This document shows, piece after piece, positions 1 to 5,102 of a DNA stretch of 5,102 nucleotides. The translations under genes and the position numbers were made by a program. Every line of letters starts with the position of its first letter. The stretch's first letter is position 1. Source of the DNA: Woeseia sp. (GTDB lineage Bacteria > Pseudomonadota > Gammaproteobacteria > Steroidobacterales > Woeseiaceae); contig QIHS01000134.1 of assembly GCA_003229095.1 (NCBI GenBank), positions 1 to 5,102 on the forward strand, written 5' to 3'. A model generated the notes under the pieces. The model ran no database searches. It saw only the letters and a list, made by a program, of their open reading frames with translations, and had not been told where the DNA came from.

Positions 1-146
1 GGTTGCTCTTCGACCGGCACCGACGCTTCTATCTGCACCGGCTCTAACGGTCCGAGTGGCCCAAGAAAATCCTGGATTGCGGTACAACTCGACACCGATA
101 CCGCGATTGCCAGAACCGATACAACTATTTGCGCTTGTTTCTTGAT
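1..146 (-). CDS. N-terminal part of a small putative lipoprotein, cut by the left edge
   Basis: An open frame on the minus strand runs off the left edge. From the proposed start it reads as a basic n-region (x-KKQ), a hydrophobic core (IVVSVLAIAV) and a lipobox VSSC with the acceptor Cys at residue 21. About 28 Pro/Glu/Val-rich residues follow. The predicted product is therefore an envelope lipoprotein cleaved by signal peptidase II; its function is unknown. The frame has no ATG, GTG or TTG ahead of the signal peptide. The only position giving a normal-length n-region is the ATC codon at 146-144, which is preceded by AGGGG at 159-155 with 8 nt of spacing. A CTG at 191-189 would add 15 residues. 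It begins 69 nt after the methyltransferase stop, in the same frame and direction, so it may be co-transcribed. The lipoprotein call is fairly safe; the start is inferred. Confidence 0.6.
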   Translation of the reverse strand, partial: MKKQAQIVVSVLAIAVSVSSCTAIQDFLGPLGPLEPVQIEASVPVEEQ

Positions 147-154
147 TTTCGATG

Positions 155-159
155 CCCCT
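155..159 (-). promoter_or_regulatory. Shine-Dalgarno-like AGGGG for the left-edge lipoprotein
   Basis: Minus-strand AGGGG ends 8 nt before the ATC codon at 146-144. It matters because it supports initiation at that non-canonical codon, which gives a compact lipoprotein signal peptide, over the CTG at 191-189. It could be a chance G-run. Confidence 0.35.
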
Positions 160-215
160 GCTGGCCGATACCCAGAGTAGGATTCTCGCAGAAAACCCGG
201 TTCGACACTACGTTG

Positions 216-953
216 TTACTTGCGACCGGCTCTGAGTGTTATTGGCCATTTGACCGTACGCCTCGCCGAACCCCACGCAGCGGCCAGTTCGGCGCAGAAG
301 CCCATCGTCGGGTCGTCTCCGCGTTCGCTGATATAACGTTGGGTTGCAGACCAGGTGCGCATGTAGCCCAACATGTCGGCGGCGGTCCATGACGCATACA
401 TTTCGAATTCCTCGACAGCTAACTCAGGAACCGGCATTCGGATATCCCGATAGCCGCTCTCGACGATATCTCTTTCTGGCGGCCAATACGGCTCCACTTC
501 AGCGAACACCTTCTCGATTATCTCAGAACACTTGCCATCGATTTTGCACCGCTCGTAGCACCAGAAAGACAGTACGCCGCCGGGCTTGAGCACACGAATT
601 GCCTCAGTGAAAAAGCGGTCAATATCAAACCAGTGCAGCGCCTGTGCGACCGTAATCAGGTCGATAGAGCCGGCCCGCAATCCGGATGCCTCTGCTGGTG
701 CGACCATAAACTGCAACCCGGGCTGATCCGCTGCAGACGTGATCTGTTCAGCACTCGCGTCTGTTGCGACTACACTATTGAAATGGGTCGCGAGAGATCG
801 CGCCGCCTGGCCATTGCCAGTGGCGCAATCCCATGCCAGATCGCGCTGCGAACATCGAGACGCGAGAAATGAGAACAGGGCATCAGGATACCCCGGACGA
901 TACGCAGCGTAGTTGTCTGCGTGCCCGGAAAAATGATCTTTGAATTTGTTAAT
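216..953 (-). CDS. Class I SAM-dependent methyltransferase (type 11 family), apparent ATT start
   Basis: Predicted cytoplasmic methyltransferase of about 245 aa using S-adenosylmethionine; the substrate is unknown. Read from the ATT at 953-951 it opens with the family's N-terminus (NKFKDHFSGHADNYAAYRP, residues 2-20). The glycine-rich SAM motif I follows (AWDCATGNGQA, about 40-50), then the acidic motif II residue in VVATDAS (D65). Motif IV is IDLITVAQALHWF (97-109), and the strand LKPGGVLSFW comes next. The C-terminus RRTVKWPITLRAGRK matches the usual end of this family, which includes trans-aconitate methyltransferase-like proteins. The frame has no internal stop, but no ATG/GTG/TTG lies between the upstream stop (980-978) and residue 80. 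A TTG at 716-714 would delete motif I and is not credible. No clear ribosome binding site precedes 953. It lies 64 nt after the M48 gene, which fits co-transcription. Either ATT is a real rare start or the start codon has mutated. Confidence 0.85.
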   Translation of the reverse strand: MNKFKDHFSGHADNYAAYRPGYPDALFSFLASRCSQRDLAWDCATGNGQAARSLATHFNSVVATDASAEQITSAADQPGLQFMVAPAEASGLRAGSIDLITVAQALHWFDIDRFFTEAIRVLKPGGVLSFWCYERCKIDGKCSEIIEKVFAEVEPYWPPERDIVESGYRDIRMPVPELAVEEFEMYASWTAADMLGYMRTWSATQRYISERGDDPTMGFCAELAAAWGSARRTVKWPITLRAGRK

Positions 954-1017
954 TGGAACTTTATTAGTTAGACAATATTAACTGGACAGCCGGTCAATCG
1001 GACAACTGGCCCGTCGG

Positions 1018-1869
1018 TTATTTTGCTTGTGGTTCACAATCAGGATCATTGCCGTCCGCCCTGGCCTGGTTGTACAGCGCGAGCGCCTCCGGCAAGCTGC
1101 GGATCATTGAATCCGTCCGCGATTGTTCGGACGGGTGAGTAGACAAGAATTCAGGAATATTCGCCGAGTTATCATTCATTTTCTTCCACAACTCAACACT
1201 TTCGCGTGGGTCAAATCCGGCCTTTGCCATGTAAAGCAGCCCGATGTCATCAGCTTCAGACTCCTGCATGCGCGTGAACGGTTTCAACAAACCCAAATCG
1301 CCGAAAGTTCCGGCAGCACCATAAATACCGCGAGCGCGGCTAGGGTCATAATTGCGACTGTAGTAGTTGCCGGAGTCGCCGACCAGCACCGCCGCGAGAA
1401 CTTCGAGACCAATACCGGCAATTTCGCCGCGCGTCGTTCTTTCGTTCGCGTGATTTGCAGTGACATGCGCAACCTCATGACCCAGTACGGTTGCCAGTTG
1501 ATGCTGATTTTGCGCAATGCTGAGAATTCCGGATTTGACGACAATCTTGCCGCCCGGCATGACATATGCATTGACCTCCGGATTGTTCACAATCGCCAGC
1601 TCCCAATACATCGCTGCCGCTTCATCCTCGAGAATGCCGACAATCGCATCTGCGACGCAGGCAACGTAGTCAATGGTCGCTCGATCCTGGACGAGCGCAG
1701 AGCCGGCTCTGATCTGCGCCATCATGCGCGCGCTTTCAGATGCCATCCTCGCATCCGACTTTATGGTCAGTTGTTTACGGCCTGTCGGCGTTGTGGAGCA
1801 GCCAGCAGCGAATACCGCCACTAATACAACTGCAATCAGGCGCTTAAATACTTTCGGCTGTAAGTTCAT
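1018..1869 (-). CDS. M48-family zinc metalloprotease lipoprotein, LoiP/YggG-like
   Basis: A 283-aa envelope metalloprotease. A signal peptide ends in lipobox FAAGC with C24 as the lipidated residue. The M48 catalytic signature is HEVAH at 131-135, with H131 and H135 as zinc ligands and E132 as the general base. The third ligand is E203 in ESEAD (203-207). Upstream is the conserved NNPEVNAYVMPGGKIVVKSGIL block (about 95-116), and STHP (243-246) lies near the C-terminus. This matches the single-domain LoiP type, not BepA, because no TPR tail is present. Two further Cys (71 and 277) could form a disulfide. Family members degrade or refold damaged envelope proteins; the substrate here is not evident. 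The start is ATG with GGAG 8 nt upstream. A 227-nt gap separates it from sohB, so it probably has its own promoter. The methyltransferase follows 64 nt downstream. Confidence 0.93.
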   Translation of the reverse strand: MNLQPKVFKRLIAVVLVAVFAAGCSTTPTGRKQLTIKSDARMASESARMMAQIRAGSALVQDRATIDYVACVADAIVGILEDEAAAMYWELAIVNNPEVNAYVMPGGKIVVKSGILSIAQNQHQLATVLGHEVAHVTANHANERTTRGEIAGIGLEVLAAVLVGDSGNYYSRNYDPSRARGIYGAAGTFGDLGLLKPFTRMQESEADDIGLLYMAKAGFDPRESVELWKKMNDNSANIPEFLSTHPSEQSRTDSMIRSLPEALALYNQARADGNDPDCEPQAK

Positions 1870-1877
1870 CGTTGCTG

Positions 1878-1881
1878 CTCC
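1878..1881 (-). promoter_or_regulatory. Shine-Dalgarno GGAG of the M48 protease gene
   Basis: Minus-strand GGAG lies 8 nt before the ATG at 1869-1867. It fixes the start that gives a normal lipoprotein signal peptide. Confidence 0.6.
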
Positions 1882-2096
1882 GTCACCTGCTTGGCAGTCC
1901 CGGAATTAGGACAGTTGCCGCACAGATGATACTGGACTCAAACGCCATCTGCGGTCAATTTAACGCGGCACTCTTCGCCGGTTAAGATTTCGATCCTGCT
2001 GCTGGACCATTGACCCGATCATTTGGTCTGTATCTCTTGGGTTAAGACCTGCTTCGACAACAGTGGTTCAAATTGGCTGGACTCTGCAGGTCAGGA
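1882..2096 (-). other. Intergenic gap between sohB and the M48 protease gene
   Basis: No gene-like frame is visible on either strand. The minus-strand promoter of the M48 gene should lie here. The best candidate is TTGACC at 1958-1953 with AGTATC/TATCAT near 1933-1926, but the spacer of 19 to 21 nt is longer than ideal, so no promoter is called. Just after the sohB stop there are 7-bp inverted arms (2046-2052 and 2086-2092, GACCTGC/GCAGGTC) with a 33-nt loop. No T-run follows them, so this is not a convincing intrinsic terminator. Confidence 0.5.
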
Positions 2097-3119
2097 CTAG
2101 CGAGGCAGACGAGACTCGAACCGGCGCCGCCAGCCTGCGTTGTCCAACCGCTCGAATGCCGCATCTGCGCTGGCGAACAGGCGCTTTTGCAACGGCTGTT
2201 TGATTTTGTACGACAACCCATAAAGGTCGTGATCTTTGGCAAGTTCAGCCAACAGCTCATCGCTGGTTTTCAATGCGTCTGCCAAACCAAGTTCCAGCGC
2301 ACGCGTACCGTACCAATGCTCTCCGGTTGCCAACAGTTCAATGTCGAGTTCCGGGCGGTAGCGAGTGACCGCTTCTTTGAATAACGAATGCACGTCTTCC
2401 AACTCTTCTTTGAGTTTGGCTCGATCCTCGTCGGTATTCTCGCCGAACATGGTGACGCTTCTTTTGTATTTGCCTGCCGTCACTTGTTCGAAGTCGACAC
2501 CGCGGCTGTCCATCAGGCGATGAAAGTTTGGCATTTGTGCGATCACGCCGATAGAGCCAAGAATGGCAAATGGCGCCGCGAATATCTTGTTCGCTACACA
2601 AGCCATCAGATAACCACCACTTGCTGCCACCTTGTCGACAACAACGGTTAGCGGAATTTCCTTGTCCCGAATTCGCACAAGTTGTGACGCTGCAAGACCG
2701 TGCTCGTGGACGACGCCACCATGATTTTCCAGGCAAACGACAACCTGGTCTTCGGCTGTTGCGACCTCGAGTAGTGCGCTCACTTCCTCACGAAGCGACG
2801 GCACTGCGCTCGCCTTGAGGTCACCTTTGAAATTGATAATGAATGCACGCGGTCGTGACTCGCCTGACTTTGCGTCCGCCTTGTCGCGCGCTTTTTCGGC
2901 CTTGGCTTCCTTTTTCCAATCTGCCTTTTTCATGACTGCAAATTTCAATGTATTGGTAAGCGCCTGATACTTTTTGTTCAGATCTTCAATTTCAAGGCCG
3001 TCCTGCAAGTTTGCTCTTTTGCTCGTCGACGCAATCGTGCCAATGACCACAATAAGCGCGACAACAATGGTGACAGTTTTCAACAGGAACAAACCATATT
3101 CGGAAAAAAATGCAATCAT
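2097..3119 (-). CDS. sohB: SohB-type inner-membrane serine peptidase (S49 family)
   Basis: A 340-aa protein, close to the roughly 349 aa of E. coli SohB. An N-terminal membrane segment (about 11-30) is followed by a lysine/alanine-rich charged linker (about 63-90). The S49 ClpP-like fold begins at RAFIINFKGDLKASAV. The catalytic serine is S167 in VDKVAASGGYLMA and the general-base lysine is K219 in AGKYKRSVTMFGEN, the Ser-Lys dyad of the signal-peptide-peptidase group. GSIGVIAQMPN (188-198) and ATGEHWYG are also typical of SohB. It probably sits in the inner membrane with the peptidase domain in the periplasm and acts in protein quality control; its natural substrates are poorly known. ATG start at 3119 with AAGAG (3129-3125) 5 nt upstream. 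The 36-nt gap to the lipA stop suggests one transcript with lipA, though no mechanistic link to lipoate synthesis is known. Confidence 0.94.
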   Translation of the reverse strand: MIAFFSEYGLFLLKTVTIVVALIVVIGTIASTSKRANLQDGLEIEDLNKKYQALTNTLKFAVMKKADWKKEAKAEKARDKADAKSGESRPRAFIINFKGDLKASAVPSLREEVSALLEVATAEDQVVVCLENHGGVVHEHGLAASQLVRIRDKEIPLTVVVDKVAASGGYLMACVANKIFAAPFAILGSIGVIAQMPNFHRLMDSRGVDFEQVTAGKYKRSVTMFGENTDEDRAKLKEELEDVHSLFKEAVTRYRPELDIELLATGEHWYGTRALELGLADALKTSDELLAELAKDHDLYGLSYKIKQPLQKRLFASADAAFERLDNAGWRRRFESRLPR

Positions 3120-3155
3120 GAGAACTCTTATTTAGTCAGAATGTATCGTGCTGGA

Positions 3156-4163
3156 TCAGACAGCCATACCTACATTGTTTTTTTGCAATACCTGTTCTGC
3201 CCGGTAACTGGAACGGACGAGCGGCCCGGCAACGACTTCGAGGAAGCCTTTTTCCAGCCCCTCCGCGCGGTACAGATCAAATTCATCCGGTGTGACGTAT
3301 CTCTCAACCACCAGGTGATTTGGCGTAGGTCGTAAATACTGCCCCAGGGTCAGGATATCAACGCCGACCGCACGCAGGTCTTGCATCGTTTGCATTATCT
3401 CCTGACCGTCTTCACCGAGACCGAGCATCAGGCTGGTCTTCGTCAAGATGTCCGGTCGGTGTTTTTTGGCGTGCGCCAATACAGCGATTGTCTGTGCATA
3501 GCTCGCCCGCGGATCCCGCACAGGGTGCGTCAGTCGTCTGACGGTTTCGACATTCTGCGCAAAAACATCGATGCCGGAATTGACGACTTTTTCAACATCG
3601 GACATGACGCCGTTGAAATCGGGGGTTAACGCCTCTACGGCGGTATCCGGGTTTAGTTTCTTGATCTCTTCGACGCAAGCCGCGTAATGCGCAGCACCGC
3701 CGTCAGGGATATCATCCCTGTCGACCGATGTAATGACGACATACTTCAATCCCATCAATTTCACGGCACGGGCAGTATTGAGAGGCTCCTCCGCGTCGAG
3801 CCAGCCATGCGGATTGCCGGTATCGACAGCGCAGAAACGACAAGCCCGGGTACAGACCGACCCCATGACCATGATCGTCGCAGTGCCGTTGTTCCAACAC
3901 TCACCGATGTTCGGACACATGGATTCTTCACAAACAGTGCTTAGCCGGTGATCTCTGACGGTCTGCCGTACAGCCGCAAATTTGGGTCCCGAGGGCATTC
4001 TCGCCCGCAACCACTTGGGCTTGTTGCCTCGCTGCAGTTCCGGCGTATCACGACGCACTTTAACGCCATTCCTGATCGCCGTTATGCCCGTCACGGTCCG
4101 ATACTTGCGGCCGCTCTCGACCACCGAAATACCGCGAAACGTGGATTTGTCTTTGTCAGTCAT
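3156..4163 (-). CDS. lipA: Lipoyl synthase, radical SAM
   Basis: A 335-aa radical SAM enzyme that inserts two sulfur atoms at C6 and C8 of octanoyl chains attached to lipoate-dependent proteins, making the lipoyl cofactor. It acts in the cytoplasm. Both Fe-S sites are intact. The auxiliary cluster has C78, C83 and C89 (CX4CX5C in VCEESMCPNIGEC), with the serine ligand in RSSY (317-320). The radical SAM cluster has C104, C108 and C111 (CTRACRFC). ITSVDRDDIPDGG (144-156) and LTLGQYLRPT are family hallmarks. An N-terminal extension of about 48 residues precedes KPKWLRA. The block DVFAQNVETV..THPVRDPRASYAQTI is unlike the E. coli form (DVFNHNLENV..) and resembles the mitochondrial/eukaryotic type. 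The start is ATG; a TTG directly upstream is possible. No clear Shine-Dalgarno is present. lipB is not adjacent within this window. sohB follows 36 nt downstream. Confidence 0.97.
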   Translation of the reverse strand: MTDKDKSTFRGISVVESGRKYRTVTGITAIRNGVKVRRDTPELQRGNKPKWLRARMPSGPKFAAVRQTVRDHRLSTVCEESMCPNIGECWNNGTATIMVMGSVCTRACRFCAVDTGNPHGWLDAEEPLNTARAVKLMGLKYVVITSVDRDDIPDGGAAHYAACVEEIKKLNPDTAVEALTPDFNGVMSDVEKVVNSGIDVFAQNVETVRRLTHPVRDPRASYAQTIAVLAHAKKHRPDILTKTSLMLGLGEDGQEIMQTMQDLRAVGVDILTLGQYLRPTPNHLVVERYVTPDEFDLYRAEGLEKGFLEVVAGPLVRSSYRAEQVLQKNNVGMAV

Positions 4164-4233
4164 CAAGGCCGTACCAATTCAAGGGAGGCGCATTTTCGCA
4201 CAAATCCTCATGCGTTAGCAGCAAGTCTCGCCG

Positions 4234-4264
4234 CCCCGCCCCAGAACCCCTGGATTTTCGCCCC
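4234..4264 (-). promoter_or_regulatory. Four-tract G4 quadruplex motif upstream of lipA, coding strand
   Basis: On the minus strand four runs of exactly four Gs occur in 31 nt: GGGG, a 10-nt loop, GGGG, TTCT, GGGG, C, GGGG (tracts at 4264-4261, 4250-4247, 4242-4239 and 4237-4234). This fits an intramolecular quadruplex pattern. It lies 71 to 101 nt before the lipA ATG, on the strand that would form the mRNA leader if transcription starts upstream. A regulatory role is inference only; it may simply be the GC-rich flank of the adjacent repeat element. Confidence 0.4.
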
Positions 4265-4265
4265 A

Positions 4266-4481
4266 TCCGAAGAATGAGGAAGAATGGGTGAGGAAGAATG
4301 GGGACATCCACTTTTCTTGGAAACGAAGAAGAATGGGGACATCCACTTTTTTTTGGAAAATGCAGGTATCCAGCCTCGATCGGCCAAAACATGGGGCATC
4401 CATCGTCGGTGGTTCGCCTGGGCAGGCTGAATAGTGGATGTCCCCATTCTCGCCCATTTCAGAAAAGTGGATGTCCTCATT
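4266..4481. repeat. Nested palindromic array of an AATGGGGACATCCACTTTT repeat (REP/MITE-like)
   Basis: The core AATGGGGACATCCACTTTT occurs twice in plus orientation, within identical 23-nt units at 4293-4315 and 4328-4350. It occurs twice in minus orientation, at 4433-4450 (18 nt exact) and 4463-4481 (19 nt, one mismatch). A degenerate plus copy lies at about 4391-4402. Both the two left units and the two right units are separated by 12 nt. The copies therefore pair as nested arms of one imperfect palindrome of about 190 nt. A further inner stem is possible between 4371-4376 (CAGCCT) and 4424-4429 (AGGCTG). The arms could form a cruciform in DNA or a long hairpin in RNA. No transposase is present in the window. 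The structure suggests a non-autonomous element mobilised in trans, or a REP-type cluster. Short frames here are translations of the repeat and are not genes. Confidence 0.75.
4275..4302 (+). repeat. Perfect 14-nt tandem duplication
   Basis: TGAGGAAGAATGGG occurs twice head to tail (4275-4288 and 4289-4302). A third partial GAAGAATG begins at 4269. It overlaps the left end of the palindromic array and looks like slippage or end decay of that element. Confidence 0.85.
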
Positions 4482-4489
4482 TTAGGGGC

Positions 4490-4514
4490 AAAAAAATCCC
4501 CGGACTAGCCGGGG
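4490..4514 (-). terminator. Intrinsic terminator of the 65-aa gene
   Basis: On the minus strand CCCCGG, loop CTAGT, CCGGGG form a 6-bp pure GC stem, followed by one A and seven Ts (4496-4490). It starts 42 nt after the stop codon of the 65-aa gene and is oriented to end its transcript before the repeat array and lipA. In the plus direction the stem is followed by AAAA, so it is one-way. It argues that lipA has its own promoter between here and 4164. Confidence 0.85.
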
Positions 4515-4533
4515 AAAATCAGGGGGAAAATCA
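4511..4533 (+). repeat. Short direct repeat GGGGAAAATCA x2
   Basis: Two exact 11-nt copies (4511-4521 and 4523-4533) lie one base apart. They overlap the base of the terminator stem and sit in the 3' untranslated part of the 65-aa gene. Probably slippage; no function is evident. Confidence 0.5.
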
Positions 4534-4556
4534 AACAAATTCAAAAAGATCCAGAT

Positions 4557-4754
4557 CTAGTGCAATCGTGACCAGCTCACCAGCTGTACAGCGCTCCGCT
4601 GCAGGTCAAAATTCTTTGCCAGTGCCGCTTCGATGTCCGTAATATCGGAGTCGTTATCCATCGGGCAGCTCAGTTCAACCACACCACTGAATTCGTTGCC
4701 GCCACGGTAATGCGTATCGGTCAGTTTGAATTGGGTGTAGTACTTGGCAGACAT
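4557..4754 (-). CDS. Small protein of unknown function, 65 aa
   Basis: I do not recognise the family. The protein is soluble and mixed-charge, with no signal peptide or membrane segment. Its sequence suggests a beta-beta-alpha-beta order: strand KYYTQFKLT (4-12), strand FSGVVELSC (22-30), helix DITDIEAALAKNF (37-49) and strand AVQLVSWSRL (55-64). A single Cys (C30) is present. Evidence for a real gene is an ATG start, protein-like composition over the full length and a strong intrinsic terminator 42 nt after the stop. The ribosome binding site is weak: GGTGAG lies about 13 nt upstream, and AAGAC/GTCTT arms upstream of the ATG could form a small hairpin. It stands alone, divergent from the gene at the right edge. 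A compact ferredoxin-like or regulatory fold is possible but not shown. Confidence 0.7.
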   Translation of the reverse strand: MSAKYYTQFKLTDTHYRGGNEFSGVVELSCPMDNDSDITDIEAALAKNFDLQRSAVQLVSWSRLH

Positions 4755-5041
4755 GAGACAAGACTACTCACCGGTCTTATTTCGATCTGTGAGCCAGACC
4801 ACATTTTCGAGTCAGGCGCGGTTATGGCAGACGAAAACGAGCTGGCTGGCTAATTATTGTGAAAAATGTTCGGATGAGAGTCGCGAAAACGAAGATTAAG
4901 CGTAAAATAGCCACACTCGATATTACATATGATGGATAAAGAGAGCTGCTGCACAGAATCCGCTTGACGGGATATGTAATATTCTAATCAGCGCCCGAAT
5001 GCGCCTAACCTATTGATTTAATTACTATGTGGAACTACAGA
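4755..5041. other. Divergent intergenic region with an 11-bp inverted repeat
   Basis: This holds the promoters of the 65-aa gene (minus) and of the gene at the right edge (plus). The clearest structure is a perfect inverted repeat, ATATTACATAT at 4920-4930 and ATATGTAATAT at 4972-4982, with a 41-nt centre. A TTGACG box at 4964-4969 touches the right arm. The nearest AT-rich -10 candidates leave spacers of 10 to 13 nt, so no complete sigma-70 promoter is called. A TAAAAT at 4903-4908 lacks a matching -35. No RNA gene was recognised. Confidence 0.5.
4920..4982. promoter_or_regulatory. Perfect 11-bp inverted repeat pair, possible operator
   Basis: ATATTACATAT (4920-4930) and its exact reverse complement (4972-4982) are separated by 41 nt, or 52 nt centre to centre, close to five helical turns. 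This would put two half-sites on the same face for a looping regulator. It lies 60 to 122 nt upstream of the start at 5042, next to a TTGACG box. AT-rich 11-mers can pair by chance, so a regulatory role is inferred. Confidence 0.35.
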
Positions 5042-5102
5042 ATGGCTTTGAAGACCAATTTTGTCGGAAAACTGCTGCTTGTTTTGCTGCTGTTTGGCGC
5101 AA
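5042..5102 (+). CDS. N-terminus of an exported or membrane protein, cut by the right edge
   Basis: Only 20 codons are visible: a positively charged start (MALKTNFVGK) and then a strongly hydrophobic stretch (LLLVLLLFGA). This is the pattern of a Sec signal peptide or first membrane segment. The ATG at 5042 has a GGA-containing stretch (5030-5033) about 8 nt upstream. An in-frame ATG at 5027 would add five residues and lacks a binding site. The family cannot be identified from this fragment. The upstream region carries the 11-bp inverted repeat. Confidence 0.6.
   Translation, partial: MALKTNFVGKLLLVLLLFGA

Noticed and set aside
129..872. Plus-strand open frames opposite the methyltransferase and lipoprotein
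   Set aside because: All are short, without recognisable domains, and antisense to a frame with clear methyltransferase motifs.
1123..1824. 233-codon open frame antisense to the M48 protease gene
   Set aside because: It lies wholly opposite a well-supported gene with intact catalytic motifs, and its translation (many His/Arg/Cys, no domain) looks like a shadow frame.
2010..2036. Plus-strand TTGACC...TATCTC promoter-like pair
   Set aside because: The spacer is 15 nt and there is no plus-strand gene downstream for it to serve.
2046..2092. GACCTGC/GCAGGTC inverted arms just after sohB, as a terminator
   Set aside because: The stem is only 7 bp with a 33-nt loop, and no T-run follows it on the minus strand.
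4156..4642. Several open frames of about 80 to 114 codons on both strands across the repeat array
   Set aside because: They translate the repeat itself (recurring GCPH, MGTST and DVPI words) in several frames, and some overlap lipA or the 65-aa gene on the other strand.
4824..4853. Nine-codon frame MADENELAG, resembling an ssrA (tmRNA) proteolysis tag
   Set aside because: No tRNA-like acceptor domain, no CCA end and no typical tmRNA 5' sequence lie nearby, so the likeness to a tag peptide is probably chance.

Overview
The window looks like ordinary chromosomal DNA of a gammaproteobacterium. A SohB-type inner-membrane serine peptidase is largely a gammaproteobacterial marker, and it sits beside lipoyl synthase, a LoiP-like M48 lipoprotein protease and a type-11 methyltransferase. 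The genus cannot be read from the sequence. Marine or sediment lineages that carry many 'GGGGACATCCAC' repeats are a guess only.

Layout: everything from 4754 leftwards is on the minus strand. In transcription order this is a 65-aa unknown protein with its own intrinsic terminator (4490-4514), a 393-nt gene-free stretch holding a large imperfect palindrome built from one repeat (about 4266-4481) and a G-rich tract (4234-4264), lipA, sohB 36 nt downstream of lipA, a 227-nt gap, the M48 metalloprotease lipoprotein, a class I SAM methyltransferase, and the start of a small lipoprotein that leaves the window at its left edge. Only the gene cut off at the right edge (5042 onward) is on the plus strand. 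It is divergent from the 65-aa gene across a 287-nt region that contains a perfect 11-bp inverted repeat.

Biology: LipA inserts sulfur into protein-bound octanoyl chains of lipoate-dependent enzymes. SohB and the M48 protease are envelope quality-control peptidases, one facing the periplasm from the inner membrane and one a lipoprotein. lipA and sohB are probably co-transcribed. The methyltransferase and the left-edge lipoprotein may form the tail of the M48 transcription unit.

The least ordinary signals are: (1) the two leftmost minus-strand genes have no in-frame ATG/GTG/TTG where homology or signal-peptide logic puts the start, but an ATT and an ATC instead; (2) the nested palindrome upstream of lipA; (3) a four-tract G4 quadruplex motif on the lipA coding strand. 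No clearly new multi-gene system is visible. The rest is housekeeping content.
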